Positions 1 through 8,387 of a DNA stretch of 40,611 nucleotides are shown piece after piece. How positions within the stretch are numbered: position 1 is the stretch's first letter; the number at the start of each line of letters is the position of its first letter. This stretch comes from Dechloromonas sp. (GTDB lineage Bacteria; Pseudomonadota; Gammaproteobacteria; Burkholderiales; Rhodocyclaceae). The notes below the pieces were generated by a model. The model was not told the origin of the DNA. It saw only the letters and a program-made list of their open reading frames with translations, and searched no databases. The translations under genes and the position numbers were made by a program. The stretch is taken from positions 1 through 40,611 of the forward strand of contig JAQTXC010000025.1 in assembly GCA_028689015.1 (NCBI GenBank), given 5' to 3'.

Positions 1-33
1 CAACGGGAAGGCAGGGCCAGCGGCCATGCCAAA

Positions 34-1161
34 TCACGCCATGCCAAGCCGCCACAGCGACGTTACCTCAGCCGCCCGCGCCGCGTGCAGCGGGTCGCTG
101 CGATCCTGAGCCTTGGCGTGCGTCGGCCGGGTATCGATGCGGTCGACCACGCGCAAGCCGGCTTTTTCGATCCAGTCCACCAGCTCGGCACGACTGCGTA
201 AACCCAGATGTTCGGCGAGGTCAGAGAGGATCAACCAGCCCTCGCCGCCCGGCGTCAAATGCGCCGCCAGCCCGTCGAGGAAACCGCGCAACATGCGCGA
301 ATCGGGGTCGTAGACCGCATATTCGATCGGCGAACTCGGCTGCGCCGGCAGCCAGGGCGGGTTGCAGACGACGAGCGGGGCGCGGCCGTCGGGGAAGAGG
401 TTCGCGTTGACGAGCTGCACTTGTGCGGTCAACCCGAGTTTTTCGATGTTTTCCGTCGCGCAGGCCAGCGCCCGCGGCGCCAGGTCGGTGGCGACGATGG
501 CCAGACCGCGACGGGCGAGCACTGCGGCGAGGACGCCGGAGCCGGTGCCAATATCAAAGGCAGAATCGCACGCCAGCGGCAGTGGCGCTTGCGCGACGAG
601 ATCGATGTATTCGCCACGCAGCGGCGAAAAAACCCCGTAGTGTGGATGAATGCGTCCCCCCACCGCCGCCACCGGCACGCCCTTCTTGCGCCATTCGTGG
701 GCGCTGATCACCGCCAGCAGCTCGCGCAGGGCGACCACGCTGTTGCCGCCATCCGGTTTCCCCCAGGCCTCGCGGCAGGCCAGCCGAACATCCTGGGCGC
801 GACGCAATGGCAGCTTGTAGTCGGGGCCGAGCGGCACCAGCAGTCGGGCCAACAAGGCAGCACGATGCCCTTGAGTGCTGCGGTGACGGGCAAAGCTTGC
901 CGCCGGCATGTCGCCCGGATCGGCTTTGAACGCGACCTGACGGTCGATGCGACGGGTCAGCGCCTGCAGCAGTTGCCGGGCGTTCATCCAGTCGCCGCGC
1001 CAGAGAAGGGCCTGACCGTCCGTCAGTACCGCAAAAGCGGCGTCGGCAGAGAGGCTGTCGTCGACCACGTCCAGCGTTGGCGGCACCGCTAGCCCGGCCT
1101 CAGAGCGCCAGCGCGCGCGGCGAGTCTGGCCGTTTTCCGACCATTCGAGAATTGCATGCAT
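34..1161 (-). CDS. class I SAM-dependent methyltransferase (small domain)
   Basis: The C-terminal half is a Rossmann methyltransferase of the 'MTS/HemK-like' kind: a glycine-rich SAM motif (FDIGTGSGVL), an acidic residue at the end of strand 2 (ATDLAP), and an NPPW motif typical of enzymes that methylate N atoms of bases or amide side chains. The N-terminal 190 residues have no motif I recognise. The target (rRNA base or protein glutamine) cannot be read from the sequence. The open frame extends upstream to 1281, but that would run through the RNase P RNA 3' end and a 22-nt inverted repeat, so I choose the ATG at 1161 (375 codons). The gene lies just downstream of rnpB on the same strand. The family call is sound; the start and the substrate are uncertain. 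Confidence 0.75.
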   Translation of the reverse strand: MHAILEWSENGQTRRARWRSEAGLAVPPTLDVVDDSLSADAAFAVLTDGQALLWRGDWMNARQLLQALTRRIDRQVAFKADPGDMPAASFARHRSTQGHRAALLARLLVPLGPDYKLPLRRAQDVRLACREAWGKPDGGNSVVALRELLAVISAHEWRKKGVPVAAVGGRIHPHYGVFSPLRGEYIDLVAQAPLPLACDSAFDIGTGSGVLAAVLARRGLAIVATDLAPRALACATENIEKLGLTAQVQLVNANLFPDGRAPLVVCNPPWLPAQPSSPIEYAVYDPDSRMLRGFLDGLAAHLTPGGEGWLILSDLAEHLGLRSRAELVDWIEKAGLRVVDRIDTRPTHAKAQDRSDPLHAARAAEVTSLWRLGMA

Positions 1162-1192
1162 GGCGCGATGAGCCCCGTCAAAAATCCCGCGC

Positions 1193-1214
1193 TTGCCACG
1201 GTCGACCGTGGCAA
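1193..1214 (-). terminator. 22-nt perfect inverted repeat after rnpB, possible terminator
   Basis: Nine-base arms (TTGCCACGG / CCGTGGCAA) flank a TCGA centre, so the core is the GGTCGACC palindrome seen elsewhere in the window. On the minus strand it lies 15 nt beyond the end of the rnpB P1 helix. A T6 run precedes it, and a T5 run follows about 8 nt after it, so it is not a textbook intrinsic terminator. It may mark the 3' end of the RNase P RNA precursor. Confidence 0.45.
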
Positions 1215-1229
1215 CGCACAAAAAATGGT

Positions 1230-1703
1230 GGAAAGCCGGCCGATAAGCCGGGTTCTGTTCCCCTCTTGCGAGGTTCGGCAATCATTCCTCTAGGCCTGCC
1301 GTCACCGACAGGCTCAAGCAACCTACCCGGACGCAGCGCGGGCCACGCCTGATGCGTCCCTATTTGGTCTTGCTCCGGATGGGGTTTACCGTGCCGTCCG
1401 CCGTTACCGTGGACGCGGTGAGCTCTTACCTCGCAACAGCTTGCGCTGCTACCGCCCGGCGTTCACCGGGCCACCGTTTCACCCTTACCTGATCCCGCAG
1501 GATATCGCTACCCTACTAAAGGCCGTTGCCGCCGCAAGCGGCGTCAACGGCCAGAGGCCATCGGCGGTCTATTCTCTGTTGCACTTTCCGTTGCCTTCGT
1601 CTTGCGACTTATAGCACCCAGCCGTTAGCTGGCATCCTGCCCAATGGAGCCCGGACTTTCCTCCCGACACTTGCGTGCCCAGCGATTGCCTGGCCGACTT
1701 TCC
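1230..1703 (-). ncRNA. rnpB: RNase P RNA, bacterial type A
   Basis: This is the catalytic RNA of RNase P, which removes the 5' leader from pre-tRNAs. Read on the minus strand it contains the universally conserved blocks: GAGGAAAGTCCGGGCTCC near the 5' end, GCAACAGAGA, ACCGCCGATGGCC, CAGGTAAGGGTGAAA, CACGGTAAACCCCA, GAGCAAGACCAAATAGGG, and CTAGAGGAATGA with AGAACCCGGCTTATCGG at the 3' end. The two ends form a perfect 12-bp P1 helix (bases 1692-1703 with 1230-1241, one G-U pair), which sets the limits to within a few bases. The length of about 474 nt is normal for a betaproteobacterial type A RNA. Several apparent open frames cross it and should be ignored. Confidence 0.96.
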
Positions 1704-1710
1704 GGGGCAG

Positions 1711-1735
1711 ATTATACGCGTCAGCGGGCGCTCAA
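1711..1735 (-). promoter_or_regulatory. rnpB promoter
   Basis: A perfect TATAAT lies at 1711-1716 on the minus strand, seven bases before the start of the P1 helix. This fits a transcription start at about 1703-1704. A TTGAGC at 1730-1735 is spaced only 13 bp from it, so the -35 assignment is weak. The element overlaps the 3' end of tpm. Confidence 0.7.
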
Positions 1736-2397
1736 TACGGCAGCAGGCGATAAAGACGCACTTCGATGCACTGTGGCTCGTGGCCATCGGCCTCACGCCG
1801 GGTTTCCAGGCGACGCTCCGCATGCGCCAGGTCGATGGCAAAGCGGGTGCTGTACAACTGATTGATCTCGCTGGAAATTTCCGGGAAACGATCATCGCTT
1901 TCGCCCTCTTCCGGGTCTTCTGCGGTCAACAGGAAAACCGGACAGTTTTCCGGCGTCAGCCGGCGCAGGTGTTCGACATAGCCGGCGCGTGCGCTTTCTG
2001 GCAGGGCGGTGAGCGCAGCGCGGTCGTAAACCGCAGCGATCGTGCCGAGATGCGCCGGTGTCAGGGCGAAGAAATCGCCGCAGTAAATGCGGATGGCCCC
2101 ATGTTCCCACAGGGTCAGCCCCCCCAAGTTCGTCCGCCGCGGCGTCAGTTGCTGCTGGCGAAAAAAATCGCGAACGGCCAGCAGACTCAATTCGCAACCG
2201 ATGACCCGATGCCCCTGCGCGGCCAGCCAGAGCAGATCCAGGCTGCGCCCGCACAGGGGCACAAAGACCGTCCCGCCTGGCGGCAGACCGAGGCTGGCCC
2301 AATAATGGGCCAGCAGCGGATTAACCTCCGCCTGATGAAACGCCATCTGGCCATCGCGCCAGGACTGCTGCCAAAGTTCATTATCGGGGCTGCTCAT
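1732..2397 (-). CDS. tpm: thiopurine S-methyltransferase
   Basis: SAM-dependent methyltransferase of the TPMT family, which transfers methyl groups to aromatic thiols and, in several bacteria, to selenium or tellurium oxyanions. Family hallmarks are visible: an N-terminal W-x3-W-x3-G-x-x-x-FH segment (WQQSWRDGQMAFH), EVNPLL, the SAM loop VPLCGRSLDLLWLA, the acidic VIGCELS strand, and the conserved YDRAALTALP motif. I take the ATG at 2397 (221 aa, usual for the bacterial family) because AGGA lies six bases upstream and homologues start at this point; the frame is open further, to 2433. It ends directly at the rnpB promoter. Confidence 0.9.
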   Translation of the reverse strand: MSSPDNELWQQSWRDGQMAFHQAEVNPLLAHYWASLGLPPGGTVFVPLCGRSLDLLWLAAQGHRVIGCELSLLAVRDFFRQQQLTPRRTNLGGLTLWEHGAIRIYCGDFFALTPAHLGTIAAVYDRAALTALPESARAGYVEHLRRLTPENCPVFLLTAEDPEEGESDDRFPEISSEINQLYSTRFAIDLAHAERRLETRREADGHEPQCIEVRLYRLLPY

Positions 2398-2593
2398 GGC
2401 TGATCCTGAGCGAGAAAGACCCCAGCCTAACACTCCTGGCCGGTCACCCCGAACAATCTCTTTTCACGCCCAAAAAAACTCTCGCAGCGAAAAAATCCAT
2501 TTTTATCGAAACATAAATTAGATTGTTCCGTATTTAACGAAAAACAAAAGCCCCGTAAGGTAAAGACTCTTCACGACGAAAGGACGAACCAGC

Positions 2594-2947
2594 ATGCAGA
2601 TTCAAATTCAGGCCGCCCATTTTGACGATCAGGGCACATCGCGCCAGTCCATCGAACAACGCGTCCGCTTTGCCCTGCGTCGCCTGCAACACCAGATCAG
2701 CCAGGCGCGCATTCGTCTCACCGACATCAACGGGCCGCGCGGCGGGGTCGACAAGGAATGCCAACTGACCCTCAAGCAAGCCGGCCCCGGCAGCGTCGTC
2801 ATCAAAACCCAGGGGCAAACCTACGCCAATGCGCTCGATGCCGCCCTGCAACGTGCCAGCCAAGCCTTGCTGCGCTCCTTGCAGCGCCGGCGAAACCATC
2901 CCCGCCAACGCCCGAATCACGACCAGACAACCACCGAGGAGACTTGA
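2594..2947 (+). CDS. HPF/RaiA-family ribosome-associated protein
   Basis: A 117-aa basic protein of the ribosome-hibernation (sigma-54 modulation) fold, whose members bind the 30S decoding region in stationary phase or stress. The family pattern shows in the N-terminal MQIQIQ strand, the long basic helix (SIEQRVRFALRRLQHQIS), the strand RIRLTDINGPRGGVDKECQL and the C-terminal helix with RASQALLRSLQRRR. It is short, without the C-terminal dimerisation domain of long HPF. It is not next to rpoN, where the classic hpf gene usually sits, so it may be a second, stress-specific paralogue. AGGA lies 8 nt before the ATG. The 196-bp upstream region is AT-rich, but I could not fix a promoter. The next gene follows after one base. 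Confidence 0.8.
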   Translation: MQIQIQAAHFDDQGTSRQSIEQRVRFALRRLQHQISQARIRLTDINGPRGGVDKECQLTLKQAGPGSVVIKTQGQTYANALDAALQRASQALLRSLQRRRNHPRQRPNHDQTTTEET

Positions 2948-2948
2948 A

Positions 2949-3413
2949 ATGCGCAGCTACCCTGCCAATAGCCCCAATGCCAGCGCGCGTATTTTGGCCA
3001 TCGCCATGCTGATTGATGGCCATGCCGACCTCAGTGAAATACAGGCACTGCAGCGCCACCCGGCCCTGCTTGACCTGGGTCTGACAGCGCGCCAAGTCGA
3101 TCAGATCATTAATGAGCTGTGCCATGACCTGATGATTTCAGCCAATCACGAATGGAACATGACCGTGCGCATGACCCCATCGACCCAGCAGCAAATCCTG
3201 GCCGAAATCACTGACCCGGTGCAGCAAGCCCATCTTCTCGCCTTATGTGAAGACCTGATTGCCGCCGATGGCCAGCAGCACCCAGCAGAATCAGTTTTCA
3301 TCGACCACTTGCAGCATCACTGGCAGCCCATTCCTGCCTGGCAACTCGCCGCCCGAACGGCCTTGCGAGCAGCAAACACGCTTCGCCAAGCGTCAGCCAA
3401 GCAGCGCGCCTGA
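2949..3413 (+). CDS. TerB-like helical protein
   Basis: A 154-aa, probably all-helical cytosolic protein. Segments such as ILAIAMLIDGHADLSEIQALQRHP and LLALCEDLIAADGQQHPAESVFIDHL match the repeated acidic-helix pattern of TerB/DjlA-N-like domains (tellurite-resistance B fold, a metal-binding or scaffold module). Function is unknown. The start at 2949 follows a GGAGA site and comes one base after the stop of the HPF-like gene, so the two are almost certainly co-transcribed and translationally coupled; a longer open frame begins inside the HPF gene and is not needed. It ends 24 bp before the convergent lrp-type gene. Confidence 0.65.
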   Translation: MRSYPANSPNASARILAIAMLIDGHADLSEIQALQRHPALLDLGLTARQVDQIINELCHDLMISANHEWNMTVRMTPSTQQQILAEITDPVQQAHLLALCEDLIAADGQQHPAESVFIDHLQHHWQPIPAWQLAARTALRAANTLRQASAKQRA

Positions 3414-3437
3414 TAAAGTCAGCGCACGGCGTAGCCC

Positions 3438-3911
3438 TTAGAGCGGCAGCGCCGTGCGGTCGACCACCTTGCGCAGCACAAAACTGGTGTGCACGCCGGT
3501 CACGCCCTGGATACGCGTGATCTTGTTGAGCAGCAGGTCCTGGTAGGCATCCATGTCCCTGACCACCACTTTCAGTTGGTAATCCGATTGCTGGCCGGTG
3601 ATCAGCAGGCATTCAAGCACTTCGGGAATCTCGCCGATCGCCGTTTCGAGATTGGCGAATCGCTCCGGCGTATGCTGGTCCATCGAGATGCCGATCAGCG
3701 CCATCAGCGTCAGGCCCAGCTTCTTCGCATCGAGCAGCGCGCGGTAGCCGGCGATCAACCCGGCCTCTTCCAGCGTACGCACCCGGCGCAGGCAGGGTGA
3801 CGGCGACAGGCCGATGCGGTCGGCCAGGTCCTGGTTGCTGATCCGCCCATCCTGCTGCAGGACGGCGAGAATTTGCCGATCATAGCGGTCGACCGTAACT
3901 TGATTGCTCAT
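3438..3911 (-). CDS. Lrp/AsnC-family transcriptional regulator
   Basis: 157 aa: an N-terminal winged helix-turn-helix (about residues 8-60, DRQILAVLQQDGRISNQDLADRIGLSPSPCLRRVRTLEEAGLI) and a C-terminal RAM domain (about 68-150, with IPEVLECLLITGQQSDYQLKVVVRD). This is the standard architecture of leucine-responsive regulators that form octamers and sense amino acids. It is divergent from leuA across 120 bp, which suggests, but does not prove, that it regulates leuA. The ATG at 3911 is the natural start; the same frame stays open antisense through leuA to 5291, which is a GC-driven artefact. A TTGCGT-18-TATCAA arrangement lies upstream, together with a small TGCC-n8-GGCA palindrome (about 3942-3957) that could be an autoregulatory site. 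Confidence 0.9.
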   Translation of the reverse strand: MSNQVTVDRYDRQILAVLQQDGRISNQDLADRIGLSPSPCLRRVRTLEEAGLIAGYRALLDAKKLGLTLMALIGISMDQHTPERFANLETAIGEIPEVLECLLITGQQSDYQLKVVVRDMDAYQDLLLNKITRIQGVTGVHTSFVLRKVVDRTALPL

Positions 3912-4031
3912 AATCTGGCTTTTGGAAAATTTACTGCCAATTGATAGGCAAATCATGCCACACAACGCAAGCACCTGCCGGCGCCTTTTGCTTACTATTT
4001 CGCCATCTTGAAAATTTTCCGGAGCCGTCCC

Positions 4032-5729
4032 ATGTCGCAGCAAACAACCGCCAAGTACACCGCCTTCCCGCCCATCCAGCTCGTCGACCGCCAATGGCCG
4101 AGCCGTGTCATCGACAAGGCGCCAATCTGGATGAGCACCGATCTGCGCGACGGCAACCAGGCCTTGTTCGAGCCGATGAATGCCGACAAGAAGATGCAGA
4201 TGTTCAAGATGCTCTGCCAGACCGGCTTCAAGGAAATCGAAGTCGCCTTCCCCTCGGCCTCCGAAACCGAGTTCGGTTTCGTCCGCCGGCTCATCGAGGA
4301 ACAGCACATCCCCGACGATGTCACCATCGAAGTCCTCACCCAGGCGCGCGAGCACCTCATCCGTCGCACCTTCGAGTCGCTCAAGGGTGCCAAACAGGCC
4401 ATCGTCCATGTCTACAACGCGACCTGCCCGAGTTTCCGCGACTTCGTCTTCGGCATGAGCAAGGCCGAAGTGGTGACCATGGCGGTCGACGCCGTCAAAT
4501 TGATCAAAACGCTCGCTGAGGACATCGAACGCACCGACGGCACCCGGATCACCCTCGAATACAGCCCGGAACTGTTCACCGCCACTGAACTCGACTTCGC
4601 CAAGGAAGTGTGCGACGCCGTCACCGCCGCCTGGGGTGCGACGCCCGAGCGCAAGGTCATCCTCAATCTCCCGACCACCGTTGAGATCGCCACACCCAAC
4701 ATCTACGCCGACCAGATCGAGTGGATGCACCGCAATCTCGCGCGCCGCGACAGCGTCATCATCAGCCTCCATCCGCACAACGACCGCGGCACCGCCGTCG
4801 CCGCCGCCGAACTCGGCCTCATGGCCGGCGCCGACCGCGTCGAAGGCTGCCTGTTCGGCAACGGCGAACGCACCGGCAACGTCGATCTGGTCACGCTCGC
4901 GCTCAACATGCACACCCAGGGCGTCGATCCGCAGCTCGACTTCTCCGACATCAACGCCGTCGCCCGCACGTTCGAACACTGTACCCAGCTCCCGATCCAC
5001 CCACGCCACCCCTACGTTGGGGATCTCGTGTTCACGGCCTTCTCCGGCTCCCACCAGGACGCCATCAAGAAGGGGTTTGCCGCGCAAAAGGCGGATGAGC
5101 AGTGGGCGGTGCCTTACCTCCCCATCGATCCGGCCGACGTCGGCCGATCCTACGACTCGGTGATCCGCGTTAACAGCCAGTCCGGCAAGGGCGGCATCGC
5201 CTATCTCATGGAAACCGAGCACGGCATCGTCATGCCGCGCCGTTTGCAGGTGGAGTTTTCCGGGGTCGTCCAGAAACATACCGACACGCACGGCGGTGAA
5301 GTCAGCGCCAGTGACATCTGGAACCTCTTTTCAGCCACCTACCTCGAGTCGACCGCGAGCATTCGCTACCGCGAGCATCATCTCTTCGAACACGAGCAGC
5401 AACAGGGCATCCGCCTTGCGGTCGACCTCAACGGCACGCCGCATTTGCTCAGCGGTGAAGGCAACGGCCCGATCAATGCCGCAATGCACGCCTTGCAAAG
5501 CGCCGGCATCATCGCCCAGGTCCGCAGTTACGAAGAACGGTCGATGGTCCCCATGGGCGAAGATGGCAACGCCCGCGCCTGTGCCTTCATCGAAATGGCG
5601 GCCAGCGGCTGCGGCGATTGCTACGGCGCCGGCATCGATGCCAACATCGTCACCGCTTCGATCAAGGCCTTGATCAGTGCCATCAACCGACTGGCGCAGG
5701 CCAGCCGCACGATCGACGCCGCGGCCTAA
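4032..5729 (+). CDS. leuA: 2-isopropylmalate synthase (long form)
   Basis: First committed step of leucine biosynthesis: condensation of acetyl-CoA with 2-ketoisovalerate. The 565-aa length and N-terminus ([13 protein letters not shown]) mark the long form found in many Proteobacteria and Actinobacteria. The TIM-barrel active site is intact: TDLRDGNQ (36-43), metal ligands HPH (247-249) followed by ND, and the FGNGERTGN loop. The C-terminal leucine-binding LeuA dimer domain, where feedback inhibition acts, occupies roughly residues 435-560. I chose the ATG at 4032, preceded by CGGAG, over one eight codons upstream. It is divergent from an Lrp-type regulator and followed by a strong terminator, so it is probably a single-gene unit. 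Confidence 0.96.
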   Translation: MSQQTTAKYTAFPPIQLVDRQWPSRVIDKAPIWMSTDLRDGNQALFEPMNADKKMQMFKMLCQTGFKEIEVAFPSASETEFGFVRRLIEEQHIPDDVTIEVLTQAREHLIRRTFESLKGAKQAIVHVYNATCPSFRDFVFGMSKAEVVTMAVDAVKLIKTLAEDIERTDGTRITLEYSPELFTATELDFAKEVCDAVTAAWGATPERKVILNLPTTVEIATPNIYADQIEWMHRNLARRDSVIISLHPHNDRGTAVAAAELGLMAGADRVEGCLFGNGERTGNVDLVTLALNMHTQGVDPQLDFSDINAVARTFEHCTQLPIHPRHPYVGDLVFTAFSGSHQDAIKKGFAAQKADEQWAVPYLPIDPADVGRSYDSVIRVNSQSGKGGIAYLMETEHGIVMPRRLQVEFSGVVQKHTDTHGGEVSASDIWNLFSATYLESTASIRYREHHLFEHEQQQGIRLAVDLNGTPHLLSGEGNGPINAAMHALQSAGIIAQVRSYEERSMVPMGEDGNARACAFIEMAASGCGDCYGAGIDANIVTASIKALISAINRLAQASRTIDAAA

Positions 5730-5733
5730 GCCA

Positions 5734-5771
5734 CAGGCGCTTGCCAGAACGACGGCAAGCGCCTGAATTTT
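5734..5771 (+). terminator. rho-independent terminator of leuA
   Basis: Perfect 12-bp stem CAGGCGCTTGCC / GGCAAGCGCCTG (5734-5745 and 5754-5765) with an 8-nt loop, followed by AATTTT and further T-rich sequence. It begins four bases after the leuA stop codon. Confidence 0.92.
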
Positions 5772-5782
5772 CTGGATTTTTA

Positions 5783-5811
5783 TTGTCAACATCAACCACA
5801 ACGCGTATAAT
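5783..5811 (+). promoter_or_regulatory. strong sigma-70 promoter
   Basis: TTGTCA at 5783-5788 and TATAAT at 5806-5811 with the ideal 17-bp spacing. It lies right after the leuA terminator and predicts a start near 5818, about 177 nt before the next start codon. Confidence 0.85.
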
Positions 5812-5817
5812 CCGGCC

Positions 5818-5994
5818 TCCGCCGAAGCTCACCGGCTTCGCGTTCCGCGTTCTGCTCCGCGTATGTGACGTTCTGCCAGCGCTTTACCGCCGCCCGGCAG
5901 CCCAGTTGACCATTGCCCGTCGCATAGCGTTCCGCCACCGTCCGCCGCGTTCTGCACTCCGCGCAATCCGGCACAATCATCCTTCAGGACTTGC
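5818..5994 (+). other. long untranslated leader or small RNA, function unknown
   Basis: About 177 nt between the predicted transcription start and the transglutaminase ATG. I find no credible small ORF. A 6-bp hairpin (CGAAGC / GCTTCG, 5823-5828 with 5835-5840) lies near the 5' end. Two near-identical segments, CCGCGTTCTGCTCCGCG (5845-5861) and CCGCGTTCTGCACTCCGCG (5945-5963), are exactly 100 bp apart. No known riboswitch or tRNA pattern was recognised. It could be a regulatory leader, an sRNA, or a decayed duplication. Confidence 0.4.
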
Positions 5995-6894
5995 ATGGTT
6001 CGCATTCAATTTGCGATCGACCTCAACTACACACTGAACTTTCCCGGCGCCGATTTTGTTTTCAACATCCACGCCGCCCACACCGCCCGTCAGCGCATCG
6101 TCAGCGAAAGCCTGCAACTCAGCCAGCCGCTATTGACGACCATCCAGATCGAGCCGCAGACTTGCGCCCGTTTTTTGCGTTTGAGCGTTGAACGTGAGCC
6201 GCTGCAGCTTTCCTACCAGGCCACGCTGGACATCGATCAGCACATCGGCGACCCGGACAAAATCCCGGAAACGCCGGTCGCCCGGCTGCCCCTGTCAGCA
6301 CTGACCTACATCTACCCCAGCCGCTATTGCCAATCTGACCGACTGGCGCTGCTGGCGATGAAGGAATTCGGCAACTTGCCCAAGGGCTATCGCCGGGTTG
6401 AGGCCATTTGCAAATGGGTCAACCAGCACGTCGCCTTCCGCTCGGCAACCAGCAGTTCGACCACCTCGGCCATCGACACGCTGACCGACCGCGTCGGCGT
6501 CTGCCGTGATTTTGCCCACCTGATGATTGCCATCTGCCGGGCCTTGAGCATCCCGGCCCGCTTCACCACCGGCATCGACTACGGCGCCGACCCGGCCTTG
6601 GGACCAACCGACTTTCATGCTTACGTCGAGGTTTTCCTTGACCACCGTTGGTACATTTTCGACCCGTCCGGCACCGCCATTCCGATGGGCTTCGTGCGCA
6701 TCGGGACCGGGCGCGATGCCGCTGACGTGTCGTATGCCACCATTTTTGGCAGCGTCAACTCCCCCCCGCCGGTGATCTCGATCACCGCCCTGACCGAAGT
6801 GGGCCAGCCGTGGGAAATCCCGCGTCACCGCCCCGAGGCCCTGTCGACCGATGCCTCGGTCGACCACGCGGCTGCCACTGTTTTAAAACCTTAA
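5995..6894 (+). CDS. transglutaminase-like cysteine protease family protein
   Basis: 299 aa. The core transglutaminase-like domain (about 110-230) keeps the catalytic triad: C170 in [11 protein letters not shown]208 in DFHAYVEVF, and D223 in YIFDPSG. The N-terminal 100 residues are a beta-rich segment common to this bacterial family (a COG1305-type protein). No signal peptide is visible, so it is probably cytosolic. Such proteins are generally predicted to be proteases or amidases; the substrate is unknown. AGGA lies seven bases before the ATG. Transcription should come from the strong promoter at 5783-5811, and infA follows 14 bp downstream, so the two probably share a message. Confidence 0.85.
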   Translation: MVRIQFAIDLNYTLNFPGADFVFNIHAAHTARQRIVSESLQLSQPLLTTIQIEPQTCARFLRLSVEREPLQLSYQATLDIDQHIGDPDKIPETPVARLPLSALTYIYPSRYCQSDRLALLAMKEFGNLPKGYRRVEAICKWVNQHVAFRSATSSSTTSAIDTLTDRVGVCRDFAHLMIAICRALSIPARFTTGIDYGADPALGPTDFHAYVEVFLDHRWYIFDPSGTAIPMGFVRIGTGRDAADVSYATIFGSVNSPPPVISITALTEVGQPWEIPRHRPEALSTDASVDHAAATVLKP

Positions 6895-6908
6895 AAGGAG
6901 TCAATCAC

Positions 6909-7169
6909 TTGGCCAAAGAAGAACTACTCGAAATGCAAGGCGTCGTCGAAGACGTCCTCCCCGATGGTCGTTTCCGCGTTCAGCTGGAAAACGGTCACCA
7001 GATGATCGCCTACACCGCCGGCAAGATGAAAAAGAACCACATCCGCATCCTGCTGGGCGACAAGGTCACGCTCGAACTGTCGCCTTACGACCTGACCAAG
7101 GGTCGCATCACCTTCCGTCATATTGAAAATCGCGGCAGCGGCCCAGCCCCGCAACGTCGGCGCTACTAA
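6909..7169 (+). CDS. infA: translation initiation factor IF-1, second paralogue, TTG start
   Basis: 86-aa S1/OB-fold protein ([19 protein letters not shown] onward, [30 protein letters not shown]) that binds the 30S A site during initiation. It starts at TTG 6909: AAGGAG is positioned nine bases upstream, and the IF-1 N-terminus begins exactly there; an ATG-only search would lose the first eight residues. The tail after TFR ([16 protein letters not shown]) is about 14 residues longer than the usual 72-aa IF-1. This matches the second infA copy typical of Betaproteobacteria, so another copy is expected in the ribosomal-protein operon. Its stop overlaps the stop of the convergent gene by three bases. 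Confidence 0.95.
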   Translation: MAKEELLEMQGVVEDVLPDGRFRVQLENGHQMIAYTAGKMKKNHIRILLGDKVTLELSPYDLTKGRITFRHIENRGSGPAPQRRRY

Positions 7170-7936
7170 ACCCGCCGCCTTCCCGGGCGAAACTGCCAGA
7201 CGTCGTCGTAATACGCCGGCGCTTCACTGTCCGGCGTCACCCCGGGAACCCCCAGCAAGGGCAAGGGCTGCAAATCACGCGCCCGACGCAACTTGCCAGC
7301 GGCCAAATCTGCCGCCAGAAGGGCGTCGACCGCAGCAGTCAACGCTTCTGCCGACCCTGCCAGCACCTCGCTATCCACGGGATAAAGCAATGCTTTTCCC
7401 GTCAAGCCACGAAACGGCGCACGCAGCGCGTCATAAAGCGCATGACCAAAAATCACGAAGCGCATGTGGGCCCGCACCTCGGCCCGCGCCTCGACAAAAA
7501 GCGCCCGCCAGGAAAAACCCTGCAATAGCGCCAACAATTCTGGCCGATCAGACAGCACAAGCACACCGCACTCGTCGAAATGACAAAGCGCATCGCGCGC
7601 CGCGCCGCGCGCACCGCCTTCTGGCAAGCGAGCCGCCGCATGCCCGGCCGACAAAGCCCGCTTACTCGCCGGAAAACTGAGCCAGACCAAGGCATTGTAC
7701 AAATCGTGCCAGTTATCCGGCCGGGTCTCGACCTCACCACGGGTCCAGATACGCTGTTCGTAATCCAGACCATCGGCCTGCGGCGGTACAAAGCGGAGCG
7801 GCAAGCCGGGTGCCACCTCGCACCCCTGGCCAGCAGCCAGCGCGCTCAGGGCCGCAGCATCAGGCATCGCAGCACCGGGGGGCAACCAGCGCTGCACCGG
7901 CCAGCAGAGCGGCGAAGCCCCCGACAGTTCGAACAT
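7166..7936 (-). CDS. DUF3025 family protein
   Basis: 256 aa, no signal peptide or membrane segment. The DUF3025 pattern is recognisable: [43 protein letters not shown], then [16 protein letters not shown] and [23 protein letters not shown]. Conserved histidines and acidic residues ([14 protein letters not shown]) suggest an enzyme, but no function is established. The start at 7936 overlaps the previous stop as ATGA; a GTG one codon upstream is also possible. It forms an operon with the lipoprotein and pyrC. Confidence 0.8.
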   Translation of the reverse strand: MFELSGASPLCWPVQRWLPPGAAMPDAAALSALAAGQGCEVAPGLPLRFVPPQADGLDYEQRIWTRGEVETRPDNWHDLYNALVWLSFPASKRALSAGHAAARLPEGGARGAARDALCHFDECGVLVLSDRPELLALLQGFSWRALFVEARAEVRAHMRFVIFGHALYDALRAPFRGLTGKALLYPVDSEVLAGSAEALTAAVDALLAADLAAGKLRRARDLQPLPLLGVPGVTPDSEAPAYYDDVWQFRPGRRRV

Positions 7937-8376
7937 CACTCGTCGGCCGTAGCCGCCTCATCCGGTGTTTCGGAGACGAAGACCAGTTCACCCGCCTTGA
8001 CCCGGAAAACCCCCTTCAACTCCCCCATGCCGGTTGGCGGTTCGCCATCGATCGGCGCCCAAGCCACGCAAGTCTGGGTTTCCGTGGCAAACAGTCGCTT
8101 GCCGGCTTTGATGATGTAGGCGCCGGAGGGCACCTGATAAATTTCAACCCGCGTATTTGCCGTCCCGGCACCCATGCTGTGCCGGCGCATGCACGCCGGC
8201 ATGCGCGACACCACCAGGTAAAGATTGACCTTCTTGTCCCAGAAATACGGCTGCTCGCGAATCAATGACAGCACGTGCTCGCGGGTATTGTCGATTTCGT
8301 AGAAAGCGCCGTCATTGACACAAGCCCCCAGCAAAGGGGCAGCCAGCAAAGCCAGCAGGGCGGTACGCAAACGCAT
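7936..8376 (-). CDS. small lipoprotein, unknown function
   Basis: 146 aa with a clear lipoprotein signal: MRLRTALLALLAAPLLGAC, lipobox LGAC with the lipidated Cys at 19. The mature part is small and soluble (FYEIDNTREHVLSLIREQPYFWDKKVNLYLVVSRMPAC...), with three further cysteines (C62, C102 region) that could form disulphides in the periplasm. I do not recognise a named family. It sits between pyrC (11 bp upstream) and the DUF3025 gene (ATGA overlap), an arrangement that suggests co-expression but no metabolic link. Confidence 0.75.
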   Translation of the reverse strand: MRLRTALLALLAAPLLGACVNDGAFYEIDNTREHVLSLIREQPYFWDKKVNLYLVVSRMPACMRRHSMGAGTANTRVEIYQVPSGAYIIKAGKRLFATETQTCVAWAPIDGEPPTGMGELKGVFRVKAGELVFVSETPDEAATADE

Positions 8377-8387
8377 GGCAGCTTTCC

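Noticed and set aside
1569-1895. Short open frames across 1.23-1.70 kb
   Set aside because: They lie in the RNase P RNA gene and have no protein features.
3423-3458. Inverted repeat CGCACGGCG / CGCCGTGCG between convergent genes
   Set aside because: It has an 18-nt loop and no T-run on either side, so I do not call it a terminator.
3912-5291. Open minus-strand frame that would extend the Lrp-type protein to 617 aa
   Set aside because: It is antisense to the complete leuA gene and has the composition of a GC-rich shadow frame; the Lrp N-terminus begins cleanly at 3911.
7160-7172. Overlapping stop codons of convergent genes (also at 17828-17831 and 34629-34631)
   Set aside because: Three such tight ends are notable for compactness but are common in dense bacterial genomes; not reported as a finding.
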